DNA from: Acidobacteriota bacterium
GTDB taxonomy: Bacteria > Acidobacteriota > Terriglobia > Acidiferrales > UBA7541
Direction of reading: 5' to 3'
Length of the DNA stretch: 64,000 bases
Assembly: GCA_003225295.1 (NCBI GenBank)
Contig: QHYZ01000061.1
Location: forward strand, 1-64,000
Below, piece by piece: positions 17,952-28,735 of this stretch; position 1 is the first letter of the stretch, and every line of letters starts with the position of its first letter. The translations under genes were made by a program, and so were the position numbers. The notes under the pieces are model-generated. The model was not told the origin of the DNA and did no database searches. It was given only the letters and a program-made list of their open reading frames with translations.

Positions 17952-18001
17952 GGGAGGGTACGCTTTTACATTTCGGCACCGCGGACGGAGGTGAGGGACA
18001 C

Positions 18002-18874
18002 ATGAAGATTCTGAGAACCGGCGTACTGCTCGTTCTACTGAGCGTGTTGCTGGTTGTCGTGGGAGGAGCGATCGGCGGGCCTAGCGGGCTGAAAATCGCT
18101 CTGGCCATGGCAGTTTTGTTGAACGGCATTTCCTACTTTTTCTCGGACAAGATCGCGCTAGCCTCCAGCGGCGCCGAGCGAGTCTCGCCGGACGAGGTGC
18201 CCCGACTTTACCAAGTGATGGAACGTCTGGCCGGGAAGGCTCGCCTGCCCATGCCCAAGCTCTATGTCATCCCCGAAGCGGCGCCGAATGCTTTCGCCAC
18301 CGGACGCAATCCGCAGCATGCTTCCGTGGCGGTAACCCGAGGATTGCTGGAGTTGATGAACGATGAGGAACTCGAAGGGGTGATTGCCCACGAGCTTTCG
18401 CACGTCCGAAATTACGACATCCTGACCAGCTCGATTGCCGCTACGATTGCGGGAGCCATTACCTATCTCGCCCAAATGGCACGGTGGGGCATGCTGTTGG
18501 GCGGCTTCGGAAGAGACCGGGACGATGACCGCGAGGGTGGCGGGTTCGCGGCGCTGTTGATGATTTTCCTGGCGCCGGTGGCCGCCTTACTGCTGCAGCT
18601 CTTTGTTTCGCGCGCGCGGGAGTATTCCGCCGACGAGACCGGTGCACGGATGGTGGGCCAGCCTTATGGCTTGATCAGCGCACTAGAAAAGTTGGGAGCC
18701 TACAACCAACGCCTTCCGACGACCTCGCTTTCCCCGTCCACCTCGGCGTTGTGTATCGTAAAACCGCTCTTCGGCGGGGGCGCTTGGTCCTCGCTGTTCA
18801 GCACCCATCCCCCGCTGGAGAAGCGCATCCAGGCTCTGCGGGAGATGACCGTTACCCCACAGCGAGACGAATGA
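18002..18874 (+). CDS. htpX: HtpX family membrane zinc metalloprotease (M48)
   Basis: Membrane quality-control protease, 290 residues. Two N-terminal hydrophobic segments (about 7-45) are followed by the catalytic VIAHELSHVRNYD (HExxH near 129), two further membrane segments and the third zinc ligand in SRAREYSADETGA (about 203-215). The FSTHPPLEKRIQALREM tail is typical of HtpX. It follows clpB by 50 nt with a GGAGGTGAG ribosome binding site, so the two are probably co-transcribed. Confidence 0.94.
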   Translation: MKILRTGVLLVLLSVLLVVVGGAIGGPSGLKIALAMAVLLNGISYFFSDKIALASSGAERVSPDEVPRLYQVMERLAGKARLPMPKLYVIPEAAPNAFATGRNPQHASVAVTRGLLELMNDEELEGVIAHELSHVRNYDILTSSIAATIAGAITYLAQMARWGMLLGGFGRDRDDDREGGGFAALLMIFLAPVAALLLQLFVSRAREYSADETGARMVGQPYGLISALEKLGAYNQRLPTTSLSPSTSALCIVKPLFGGGAWSSLFSTHPPLEKRIQALREMTVTPQRDE

Positions 18875-18975
18875 GACCAGATTCTGCACACTTCGGCTAT
18901 TCGACGTGTAATCTTTTCGGAGAAATCGTCCCTAGCGACCGCATCGACAATCTGTAATCGCCCCTAAGTCCATGA

Positions 18976-18991
18976 ATTATCGGCAGATAAT
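18976..18991. repeat. perfect 6-bp dyad upstream of zinc-finger gene
   Basis: ATTATC-GGCA-GATAAT, 93 nt before the start codon at 19084, in an AT-rich patch that could also supply a -10 element. Confidence 0.6.
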
Positions 18992-19027
18992 ATTTTCGAT
19001 TGGCCACTGGCTGTTTGGCGCTGGAAA

Positions 19028-19050
19028 TGCAACCTGAGGGTCAGGTTGCA
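19028..19050. repeat. perfect 10-bp dyad 34 nt before zinc-finger gene
   Basis: TGCAACCTGA-GGG-TCAGGTTGCA, an exact inverted repeat. No T-run follows, so a terminator role is unlikely; position fits an operator or a leader hairpin. Confidence 0.75.
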
Positions 19051-19083
19051 GCGGTGCAATGGGGCACCTGAGGGACGGGGGAT

Positions 19084-19284
19084 ATGAGCTGTAAAGACAC
19101 CATCCATTTGATTTGCTGGTACTTAGAGGGGCGACTCTCCGCGTCCGTCGAAGGCGAGATAAAGAACCATCTGGCCACTTGCCCGGATTGCCACTTGGTT
19201 CTGGACGCAGCCATCAACACGCTGGACCGCTATTTCAACTCCGAGCGCGCGGCCGGTACCGAAGCGGGTTCTCGCGCCGCCTGA
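19084..19284 (+). CDS. small zf-HC2-like zinc-finger protein
   Basis: A 66-residue protein with MSCKDTIHLICWYLEGRLS, then HLATCPDC, matching the H-x3-C-x2-C core of the zf-HC2 anti-sigma zinc-finger domain; C3 may be a fourth ligand. Full anti-sigma factors continue into a membrane segment, but this one stops after a short Ala/Glu tail, so it is only the cytoplasmic finger. No sigma factor gene is adjacent. It may act as a stand-alone anti-sigma-like or redox-sensing module. Two perfect dyads lie upstream. Confidence 0.7.
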   Translation: MSCKDTIHLICWYLEGRLSASVEGEIKNHLATCPDCHLVLDAAINTLDRYFNSERAAGTEAGSRAA

Positions 19285-19614
19285 TTCATTCCTACGCCAC
19301 CGCATTCACCGTCTTAGCCGTAAATCCCCGGCGTTCCGTACGACGATATAAGGCTGCTTCATAGCTTGCTGGTGTGTTCTGGTTCGCAGTGATGTTCCTA
19401 ACAGTACTGACAGCAAATTATACGATTTTCGAGAGAACAGCGTAATCTTTACCTTCTCTAGTAATTATAAAACTAGCGTGCCTGGCTCCCCTGATAGCTC
19501 TCAATCGACTGATTTTACATAACTTACCTCGTAAGGAGGGTGAAAAAAACCTTTGGCGAGGCGGATGCTCATTCCCATGCTACAGGGCGAAAAGCCAAAG
19601 GAGAAACGAAGTAT

Positions 19615-20448
19615 ATGAGCGAATTTCAAGAATCAGCCAATACCACGGCGACACCACGTTGGGTTGGATTGGCAGTAGCGCTGTTGGGCGGTATTTCGCT
19701 GCTCGGCCTGGGGGTAAGCTGGAGCGCCCTGAATCAGACCAAGAGCATCGAGCAATCGACACAGGCCGTGAGGCAGGCCAACGAAGCGCTGACCCAGAGG
19801 GTGGCCAAGGCCGACGAGATCAACCAGCAACTGCAGAGTGACGTGAGAGTGGTCACCGACAAGCTCAAAGTAACTCAAACCGTACTCATCGCCGCACGCA
19901 AACAGAACAAGAACGCCACCACCGCGGTGGACCAAAAGGTAACCAACCTGGCGACCTCCGTGAAGGCCGAATTGGCCACTAAGGCCAATACTGATGACGT
20001 GAACAAGCTGAACGGGGACGTCACTGGTGTGAGGACCGACCTGGACGCCGCCAAGAACAGCATTCAGATGGCGCGCAGCGAGATGGGCACGCTTATCGCG
20101 CGGAACCACGATGAAATCGATCAGCTCCGTCGCATGGGGCAGCGCGATTACTTCGAGTTCACCGTGCAGCGCAAGAGCGGGGCCACTAAGGTCGGCACCA
20201 TTCAGATCCAATTGAAGGACACCAACACCAGGAAGAACCGCTATACCATCAACGTCCTGGCGGATGACAATAGCTTTGAAAAGAAGGATCGTTCGGTGAA
20301 CGAACCGATCTTCTTCTACACCGGCGGCACTCGCCAGGCCATCGAGCTGGTGGTCAACAAGGTGACCAAGTCGACCGCCACGGGCTACCTGAGCGTGCCC
20401 AAGGCGACCGGAGCAACTTCGGCGAGCACCGCGACACCCGGGCAGTAA
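19615..20448 (+). CDS. membrane-anchored coiled-coil protein, unknown function
   Basis: From ATG 19615 (AAAGGAGAAAC upstream) the product has 277 residues. A single transmembrane segment (about 17-37, GLAVALLGGISLLGLGVSW) is followed by a long heptad-rich helix (about 45-165, Gln/Asn/Lys rich) and a C-terminal beta-type domain (RDYFEFTVQRKSGATKVGTI to the TATGYLSVPK end). The layout suggests a periplasmic coiled-coil rod with a globular tip. GTG 19540 abuts an AAGGAGG site with no spacing and is rejected as the start. I do not recognise a family. Confidence 0.75.
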   Translation: MSEFQESANTTATPRWVGLAVALLGGISLLGLGVSWSALNQTKSIEQSTQAVRQANEALTQRVAKADEINQQLQSDVRVVTDKLKVTQTVLIAARKQNKNATTAVDQKVTNLATSVKAELATKANTDDVNKLNGDVTGVRTDLDAAKNSIQMARSEMGTLIARNHDEIDQLRRMGQRDYFEFTVQRKSGATKVGTIQIQLKDTNTRKNRYTINVLADDNSFEKKDRSVNEPIFFYTGGTRQAIELVVNKVTKSTATGYLSVPKATGATSASTATPGQ

Positions 20449-20494
20449 GCGAGTTCCGTTAGCAGGGCACCGATTCCTTGCACACAGAAAGAAA

Positions 20495-20529
20495 GGGGAG
20501 GATTGCAGAGAGAATCCTCCCCTTTTTTT
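20495..20529 (+). terminator. intrinsic terminator after the coiled-coil gene
   Basis: GGGGAGGATT-GCAGAGAG-AATCCTCCCC, a perfect 10-bp stem, followed by seven T residues. Confidence 0.9.
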
Positions 20530-20674
20530 GTTGCTGTTCAACCGGGAATAAAAACACTCCGCAGCAGGTCTTAGACAAGAGTAGGAAGGGTCTGGACACT
20601 GGAGCGCTCCTGTGACAAGCTAATAGGCGGCCCAGGGGATCAAAAACCGCAATGGAGTTCTGGAGGGGGAAATC

Positions 20675-21004
20675 ATGAAAGTACGATTTGCAGTGGCAAT
20701 GGCAGCAACGCTTCTCGCCGGGGCAGTCGGGATGGCGGCCGAGGGCTCATGGACCGGCTGGATTTCGGACAGCCAGTGCGGAGTAAAGGGCGCAAACGAC
20801 AAGGCCGGTGAGTGCACGACCAAGTGCGTCAAGGAACATGGCGCCAAGTACGTGTTCGTGAACGACGCCGACAAGAAGGTGTACGTCGTTGATGCGCAGG
20901 ACAAGGTGGCGGCCCATGCCGGCCATCACGTGGCCGTAAAGGGCACAGTAGATGGCGAAACGCTAAAGCTGGACAGTATCGACATGGCCCCGGCAACCAA
21001 GTAA
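20675..21004 (+). CDS. small secreted protein, DUF5818-like
   Basis: The 109-residue product has a signal peptide (MKVRFAVAMAATLLAGAVGM, cleavage near AAA) and a small domain with SDSQCGVKGAND, CTTKCVKEHGAKYVFVND and HHVAVKGTVDGETLKLDSI. The three conserved cysteines and beta-strand pattern resemble small secreted proteins common in Acidobacteriota that I know as DUF5818-like. Function unknown. A GGAGGGGG site precedes ATG 20675, and a near-palindrome around GGAGCGCTCC (20601-20610) lies upstream. A strong terminator follows. Confidence 0.8.
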   Translation: MKVRFAVAMAATLLAGAVGMAAEGSWTGWISDSQCGVKGANDKAGECTTKCVKEHGAKYVFVNDADKKVYVVDAQDKVAAHAGHHVAVKGTVDGETLKLDSIDMAPATK

Positions 21005-21022
21005 GTCTTGGTCAGTTTTTTC

Positions 21023-21058
21023 AAAACGGGCGTCCCGACGGGGACGCCCGTTTTGTTT
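21023..21058 (+). terminator. strong intrinsic terminator
   Basis: A perfect stem of about 14 bp, AAAACGGGCGTCCC-GACG-GGGACGCCCGTTTT, followed by GTTTTG. The A-tract on the other side means it could act in both directions. Confidence 0.9.
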
Positions 21059-21096
21059 TGTGCTGCGAAGTATTTCCGCTACGATGTTGTGCTGCG

Positions 21097-22263
21097 ATGC
21101 TGACGATTCTCATTCACGCCGGGCGTGCGCTAACCCCCACCACAGAAATCAACGACGCGGGCATCCTGGTTCGCGAAGATACCATTGCGGCCATCGGACC
21201 ACGCTCGGGGATGACCTTGCCCGCGGGGGCGCTGGAAATCCGGGCCACCGACCAGACCGCCATTCCCGGCTTCATCGACCTGCACATCCACGGGGCCGGC
21301 GGCCACGACGTCATGGAGGGAACCGGCCCCGCGTTGCGCTCCATCACCCGCAAAGTCTCGGAACATGGCACGACTTCCCTGGTCGCCACTACGGTAACCG
21401 CCAGTACGGAGGAAACCCTGCGGGCCATCGAGGGAATCACCGGCTACATCGGGCAGCAACATCAGACGGATGAACCCCGCGCGGAGATCCTGGGAATCCA
21501 TTTCGAGGGGCCCTTCATCAGCAAGGAGCGTCGCGGCGTTCATCCCTCGGAATGGATTCAGCTGCCGTCGGCCGCGACGCTCGGCCGCTTCCTCAAGGCC
21601 GCAGCGGGAAATGCCCGGATTCTGACCATCGCTCCGGAAGTGCTGGGGGCCGCCCCGTGCATCGACGCTGCGCGAGAAGCCGGCCTGGTCGTTTCGATGG
21701 GGCATACCGACGCAACTTACGAGCAGGCTCGTGCGGCCATGGCCCGGGGGGCGCGCAGCGCTACTCACGTCTACAACGCCATGCGACCGTTTTCGCATCG
21801 CGATCCGGGCGTCATCGGCGCCGTGCTGACTGCGCCGGAAGTCAATGCCGAGCTGATCGCCGACGGCGTGCATGTCGAGGAAGGCGCCATGAAACTGCTT
21901 CTGCTAGCCAAAGGAGCCGCACACGTCACTCTGGTGAGCGACGGCCTCTCCGCCACCGGGATGCCGGATGGCAAGTACTCTCTCGGCGGCTTCGAAGTGA
22001 CCGTCAGCGGCGGCGTCTGCCGGAATGCCGAAGGTATCCTGGCGGGCAGCACGCTGACGCTGGACCGCGCGCTGCGAAATATCGTGGCGCTGGGGGCCTC
22101 TTTGCCAGACGCCGTGCGCATGCTGACGCTAAATCCCGCCGCCTTGCTGGGGATAGAATTCAAAAAAGGTTCACTGCGCGTGGGGGCGGATGCGGATATT
22201 TTGTTGCTCGATCGAGACTTGCATCTAGCAAGAGTCTGGGCCCGAGGTGTTGCGCTGAACTAG
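21097..22263 (+). CDS. nagA: N-acetylglucosamine-6-phosphate deacetylase
   Basis: NagA removes the acetyl group from GlcNAc-6-P in amino sugar catabolism and peptidoglycan recycling. The 388-residue protein has the amidohydrolase metal motif DLHIHGAGGHD (H63/H65), GIHFEGPFIS with the metal-binding Glu near 143, VSMGHTDA (H203), ATHVYNAM (H224) and the catalytic Asp of LVSDGLSATG (about 282). ATG 21097 begins the conserved MLTILIHAGRALTP; upstream codons run into the preceding terminator. No nagB or transporter is adjacent. Its stop overlaps that of the convergent glutaredoxin gene. Confidence 0.93.
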   Translation: MLTILIHAGRALTPTTEINDAGILVREDTIAAIGPRSGMTLPAGALEIRATDQTAIPGFIDLHIHGAGGHDVMEGTGPALRSITRKVSEHGTTSLVATTVTASTEETLRAIEGITGYIGQQHQTDEPRAEILGIHFEGPFISKERRGVHPSEWIQLPSAATLGRFLKAAAGNARILTIAPEVLGAAPCIDAAREAGLVVSMGHTDATYEQARAAMARGARSATHVYNAMRPFSHRDPGVIGAVLTAPEVNAELIADGVHVEEGAMKLLLLAKGAAHVTLVSDGLSATGMPDGKYSLGGFEVTVSGGVCRNAEGILAGSTLTLDRALRNIVALGASLPDAVRMLTLNPAALLGIEFKKGSLRVGADADILLLDRDLHLARVWARGVALN

Positions 22264-22514
22264 GGATTCAGCGGAATGTTGAGTTCCTCGGCGAGTTGCT
22301 GGGCATCGAAAGGGCTGCAGGTGAAATAGCGCCCGCCGACTTCCAGCGTGGGAACGGTGCGCTTGCCGTGATTGGCCTGGATGACGATGGCTTCCCCCGA
22401 CGGATCTTCTTCGATATCCACCTCGCGGAAATCGACGCCGCGCTCCTTCAAGAAGGATTTTGCGCGGCGGCAATCGGGGCACCAAGTGGTGCTGTAAATG
22501 GTGATAGCTTCCAT
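22260..22514 (-). CDS. glutaredoxin / NrdH-like redoxin
   Basis: A compact 84-residue thioredoxin-fold protein: ITIYSTTWCPDC puts the active-site CPDC at 12-15, and KRTVPTLEVGG carries the cis-proline that contacts substrate. CPDC is closer to mycoredoxin/NrdH-type proteins than to CPYC glutaredoxins. It probably reduces disulfides or mixed thiols in the cytoplasm. It lies 73 nt downstream of atpC on the same strand, so it may be the last gene of the ATP synthase transcript. Its stop codon shares bases with that of nagA. Confidence 0.9.
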   Translation of the reverse strand: MEAITIYSTTWCPDCRRAKSFLKERGVDFREVDIEEDPSGEAIVIQANHGKRTVPTLEVGGRYFTCSPFDAQQLAEELNIPLNP

Positions 22515-22587
22515 GTTCTCGTCACTTGCAGCTGATTAGATGCGGGCCGCAGCGCGAAGTCGCACCGAGCGCGGTCGGCGAAGCGGC

Positions 22588-23025
22588 TCAAGAGCCGGCC
22601 ACCAGAGCGCTGCGCTGCTTGGTGGCAACCTGGATGCGGATCAAGGCACGCTGCAGCGCAACGTTGGCGCGGTCCCAATCGATATTTGGATCGTTCGAGG
22701 CCAGGCGCTTCTCGGCACGAGCCAGCGCATCTTTGGCGCGCTGCAAATCGATTTCTTCGGCGCGCTCGGCGGTTTCGGCGAGAACCGTTAAGCGATCCGC
22801 AAGAACCTCGGCAAATCCCTGAACAACCGCGAGATGCGCACTCTCCTTGCCGCCAAGATGGTGATAGCGGAGTTCGCCGATCCCCAGTTCGGTGATGAGC
22901 GGTGCGTGCCCGGGGAGGACGCCGAGATAGCCGTTCTCCCCCGGAAGCTGCACTTCCACGACTTTCTCGCGGAGCAATTGCTTCTCCGGGGTGACGATCA
23001 CCAGTTCGATGGCGTCGGGCAGCAT
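22588..23025 (-). CDS. atpC: F0F1 ATP synthase subunit epsilon
   Basis: The central stalk subunit, 145 residues. The N-terminal beta-sandwich is recognisable in IELVIVTPEKQLLREKVVEV and LPGENGYLGVLPGHAPLIT, followed by the helical hairpin AEEIDLQRAKDALARAEKRL. It begins 8 nt after atpD and is the last ATP synthase gene of the cluster. Confidence 0.95.
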   Translation of the reverse strand: MLPDAIELVIVTPEKQLLREKVVEVQLPGENGYLGVLPGHAPLITELGIGELRYHHLGGKESAHLAVVQGFAEVLADRLTVLAETAERAEEIDLQRAKDALARAEKRLASNDPNIDWDRANVALQRALIRIQVATKQRSALVAGS

Positions 23026-23033
23026 TTTTCGTT

Positions 23034-25366
<2,333 letters not shown>

Positions 25367-25375
25367 GGTTATCCG

Positions 25376-26917
25376 TTAAGCGCCGGTCCTCACTTCGGCG
25401 ACCGCAGCCGTGAATCGTTCCTTGAAGGCGTCCACTGCCGTCTTGACTTCCGCCCGGATGGCGTCGTCAAGAGCCTTTTTCGCCGCGATGTTCTTGAGGA
25501 TGGAGGGATAGTTGGTTTCGACGAACTGCAGGAACTCGCTCTCAAAGCGGCGAACTTCCCCTACCGGCACAGCGTCCAGCGAGCCACTGGCCGCAACGTA
25601 GAGACTGAGCACCTGTTTTTCCACCAGCAGCGGCACGTACTGATCCTGCTTCAGGATTTCCGTGAGCCGCTGGCCGCGGGCCAGCTGACCCTGGGTCACC
25701 TTATCAAGCTGGTCGGAGCCAAACTGCGCGAAGGCCGCGAGCTCGCGATACTGGGCCATGTCGAGACGCAGCGAACCAGCCACCTGCCGCATGGCTTTGA
25801 TCTGCGCGTTGCCCCCGACCCGGCTGACCGAGATACCGACGTTAATGGCGGGACGAATCCCGGCATTGAAAAGGTCCGCCTCAAGATAAATCTGCCCGTC
25901 GGTAATGGAAATCACGTTGGTGGGAATGTAGGCGGAGACGTCGCCGGCCTGCGTCTCAATGACCGGCAGCGAAGTGAGCGAGCCGCCTCCGAGCTTGTCA
26001 TTCAGTTTTGCGGCGCGTTCCAGTAAGCGGGAGTGCAGATAGAACACGTCGCCAGGGAAGGCCTCGCGTCCCGGAGGGCGCCGCAGCAGCAAGGAAATTT
26101 CGCGGTAGGCCTGCGCGTGCTTGGAAAGATCGTCGTAGAAGGTCACGGCATGCCGCTTGGTGTCGCGGAAGAATTCGCCCATGGCGCACGCGGCGTAAGG
26201 CGCGATGTACTGAAGCGAAGCCGGCTCGGCTGCCGAGGAAGTAACGACAATGGTGTAGTCCATCGCTCCGGCGTCGGTAAGGGTCTTCACCACCTGCGCA
26301 ATCGTCGAGCGCTTCTGCCCGATGCCGCAATAAATGCAAATTATGTCGCCGCCCTTTTGATTGATGATGGTGTCGAGAATGACCGCGGTTTTTCCGGTCT
26401 GGCGGTCTCCGATGATCAGCTCGCGCTGTCCACGGCCGATCGGAATCATGCTGTCGATGGCCTTGATGCCGGTCTGCAACGGCTCACGGACTGGCTGGCG
26501 ATCCAGCACGCCCGGTGCGATGCGCTCCAGCGCGTTGCGCTGCTTGGTGGCGATCCCGCCCTTGCCGTCCACCGGCTGCCCCAGCGGATTGACCACCCGG
26601 CCGACCAGCGCTTCGCCCACCGGGACGGACATAATCGTGTTGGTGCGCTTGACGACGTCGCCTTCCTTCAGCTCCTGCGATTCTCCGAGCAGCACCACAC
26701 CGACTTCTTCCTCTTCAAGGTTGAGCGCGATGCCGAAAACGTTATGCGGGAAAGCGAGCATTTCGCCGGCCATGACCTTCTCCAAGCCATGCACGCGCGC
26801 AATACCGTCGCCGACGCTGATGACCGCGCCGACTTCATCGACCGAGACGGTCTGTTCGTAGTTCTCAATCTGCTCACGCAGAATCTTGCTGATTTCGTCG
26901 GCCTTGATATTCGCCAT
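25376..26917 (-). CDS. atpA: F0F1 ATP synthase subunit alpha
   Basis: Non-catalytic nucleotide-binding subunit, 513 residues from ATG 26917 ([20 protein letters not shown]). Walker A is [15 protein letters not shown], and the signature [17 protein letters not shown] is intact. The frame stays open to 27106, but the additional 63 residues overlap atpH and have no homology to AtpA, so the shorter start is used. It lies 73 nt downstream of atpH. Confidence 0.98.
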   Translation of the reverse strand: MANIKADEISKILREQIENYEQTVSVDEVGAVISVGDGIARVHGLEKVMAGEMLAFPHNVFGIALNLEEEEVGVVLLGESQELKEGDVVKRTNTIMSVPVGEALVGRVVNPLGQPVDGKGGIATKQRNALERIAPGVLDRQPVREPLQTGIKAIDSMIPIGRGQRELIIGDRQTGKTAVILDTIINQKGGDIICIYCGIGQKRSTIAQVVKTLTDAGAMDYTIVVTSSAAEPASLQYIAPYAACAMGEFFRDTKRHAVTFYDDLSKHAQAYREISLLLRRPPGREAFPGDVFYLHSRLLERAAKLNDKLGGGSLTSLPVIETQAGDVSAYIPTNVISITDGQIYLEADLFNAGIRPAINVGISVSRVGGNAQIKAMRQVAGSLRLDMAQYRELAAFAQFGSDQLDKVTQGQLARGQRLTEILKQDQYVPLLVEKQVLSLYVAASGSLDAVPVGEVRRFESEFLQFVETNYPSILKNIAAKKALDDAIRAEVKTAVDAFKERFTAAVAEVRTGA

Positions 26918-26990
26918 GCCCGCTCCGTTCGCTGAACCCTCTGAATCTTTCGCCGGGGACGCGGCACCGCCCTCCCCGGAAAAACCTGGC

Positions 26991-27527
26991 TTACTCGGCC
27001 GCCAGGCGCGCGCGCATCTCCTGCAGCCGGCTGCGCAACGAGCCATCGTAAATGGTGTCCCCGATTCGTACCACCGCGCCTCCCAGTAAGGCCGGATCAA
27101 GCGCATACTTTGTTTCCACCTGTTTGCCCGTCATCCGCGCCAACGTGGCGGCTATCTCTTTCTTTTGCCCCGCGCTCAATTCGACGGCGGAAGAAACCTG
27201 CGCTTCGGCAACTCCCTGCCGCTGCCGCATCACTTGATGAAACGCGGCGATAGCCTCGGGAATCAGCTGCGTGCGCCGGTGGTCCGTGAGCACCAAGAGA
27301 AAATTGCGAATGATCTTGCTGGCGCCCAGCCGGGCCACGATCTTTTCGATGACCGCGTGCTTGGCTTCCATGCTCACCGCCGGGCTGGCCAGAAAGGTGC
27401 GCAGCTCGGCGGATTGCGCGTAGGCAGCGGCAAACTCGTGAAGCTGCCTGGCCGCCGGCTCGCCGGCGCCCTGAGCCAGGGCGATGTCCGCCATGGCATT
27501 GGCGTACTGCAGGCTCGCGGATTTCAA
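26991..27527 (-). CDS. atpH: F0F1 ATP synthase subunit delta
   Basis: Peripheral stalk connector, 178 residues. The N-terminal [15 protein letters not shown] helix and the C-terminal motif [29 protein letters not shown] are characteristic of OSCP/delta. The start codon overlaps the atpF stop by 4 nt, which indicates translational coupling. Confidence 0.96.
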   Translation of the reverse strand: MKSASLQYANAMADIALAQGAGEPAARQLHEFAAAYAQSAELRTFLASPAVSMEAKHAVIEKIVARLGASKIIRNFLLVLTDHRRTQLIPEAIAAFHQVMRQRQGVAEAQVSSAVELSAGQKKEIAATLARMTGKQVETKYALDPALLGGAVVRIGDTIYDGSLRSRLQEMRARLAAE

Positions 27528-28108
27528 TTGGGCCTGCCTTCCAGACTGTTCACAAAGTTGCTGATGAGCGATTCCTGCGTCTTGGGAGTGAGCTGCATGG
27601 CAAGGAGTGTTTCCGCGCCATCGACGGCGAGATGTGCGGCCAGCGCTTTCAGCTCCAGGCGCGCAGCGCGTTCCGCAGCTTCGATTTCAGTCTTTGCGGC
27701 AGCGGCGATTTTCTGTGCGTCGGTCTCGGTAGCGGCGCGCAGGCGCTGCAGTTCGGCGGCGGATTCGCGTTCGAGGGAAGCGCGGAGTTCCGCGACTTCC
27801 TTCTCTAGATTCGCGAGCTTGGCTTCCGCTTCGCGTAGCTCGGCGTCAGCGGCGGCTTTGGCGCTGGCGGCATTTTTGATTGCCGAGCTAATGGCATCCG
27901 CTTTTTTTCGGAATACCGGCGGAAGCAATTTTCCGAAGACCCAAACAATCACGCCGGCAACGATCGAAAAGTTGATCCACTTGAAGATTTCCGTGGCGCG
28001 CCCGACAGCCGCGTGGTCGGCTTCGTCAGCGGCACGCAAGCACACCGCCAGAAAGAGCGACACCACGACAACACCTGCGGAAACCAGAACAAAGCGATTT
28101 CGCGTCAT
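27524..28108 (-). CDS. atpF: F0F1 ATP synthase subunit b
   Basis: Peripheral stalk subunit, 194 residues. It is longer than the usual 155-165 because of an N-terminal hydrophobic extension (MTRNRFVLVSAGVVVVSLF, then ending near LRAADEA) that looks like a signal peptide. The usual membrane anchor FKWINFSIVAGVIVWVFGKL follows, then a long Ala/Glu/Lys helix. The extended N-terminus is seen in b subunits of several phyla. It overlaps the upstream b-type gene by 4 nt. Confidence 0.93.
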   Translation of the reverse strand: MTRNRFVLVSAGVVVVSLFLAVCLRAADEADHAAVGRATEIFKWINFSIVAGVIVWVFGKLLPPVFRKKADAISSAIKNAASAKAAADAELREAEAKLANLEKEVAELRASLERESAAELQRLRAATETDAQKIAAAAKTEIEAAERAARLELKALAAHLAVDGAETLLAMQLTPKTQESLISNFVNSLEGRPN

Positions 28109-28581
28109 CGAGCCTCTCTCGCGGGAGCGCCGGGACGCGGTGGAGCTTCGAGGATGCGGCGCGCGATTTCGGCGGAAAGCTGAGCGACGGTGGCTTGGAC
28201 GTCGCGGCGAGCAGCGGCAAGTTCGGCCGCCACGCGCACTTTAGCGGCGCTGACCTCGCCCGCGGCTTTGCGGCGCGCCTCCTTGATCTCGGCAGCGCGC
28301 TCCTCAAGAACTCTCCGGCGTGCAGCCTCCTGCTCGGCATACACCCCTCCGCGCGCCTGCTCGAGGGCCTGTTGATACTGCTTGACCTTCCTGTTAGCAG
28401 CCGCTTGGGCAGCTACACTAGACTGGTCGGCGCCCACCGTGCGGGAATCGCGCTCGGCCATCACCTGGAGCAAGGGTTTGAAAAAAAGTGCCCGTAAGAT
28501 GAAGTAAAAAAGGAGGATAGTCAGGACCGTGGGCACAGCCTGAAGGAACAGTTCGCCTAGCTGGTGAACAATCGCTTGCAT
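28105..28581 (-). CDS. atpF': F0F1 ATP synthase subunit b (b' type)
   Basis: First gene of the cluster, 158 residues: a membrane segment at about 13-32 (QAVPTVLTILLFYFILRALF) followed by KPLLQVMAERD and a long charged helix rich in Ala, Glu and Arg. The presence of two different b-type genes in tandem suggests a b/b' heterodimer stalk, as in cyanobacteria and alphaproteobacteria. No atpI, atpB (a) or atpE (c) gene precedes it; the promoter lies directly upstream. Confidence 0.9.
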   Translation of the reverse strand: MQAIVHQLGELFLQAVPTVLTILLFYFILRALFFKPLLQVMAERDSRTVGADQSSVAAQAAANRKVKQYQQALEQARGGVYAEQEAARRRVLEERAAEIKEARRKAAGEVSAAKVRVAAELAAARRDVQATVAQLSAEIARRILEAPPRPGAPAREAR

Positions 28582-28682
28582 TTAGAAATGGTGTCGCCTA
28601 AATCTCAGGTTGGCAGCCGCGCCGCGCCTCCCACCCCTTGGGGGCCTACGGCGGGCCTAACGCTGCCGTCTAGAAACAATAT

Positions 28683-28712
28683 TTTATAGCACCCACAGCG
28701 GCTTTCCGTCAA
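28683..28712 (-). promoter_or_regulatory. sigma70 promoter of the atp cluster
   Basis: Minus strand TTGACG (28707-28712), 18-bp spacer, TATAAA (28683-28688). The predicted start near 28676 gives a leader of about 95 nt before the atpF' start. This shows the cluster begins at atpF' and is not a continuation of an a/c gene unit. Confidence 0.7.
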
Positions 28713-28735
28713 CGTGACACCGGGCACAAATGTCG

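Noticed and set aside
19540-19615. GTG 19540 as the start of the coiled-coil protein
   Set aside because: The AAGGAGG directly abuts the GTG with no spacing, while ATG 19615 has a well-spaced site and places the membrane segment normally.
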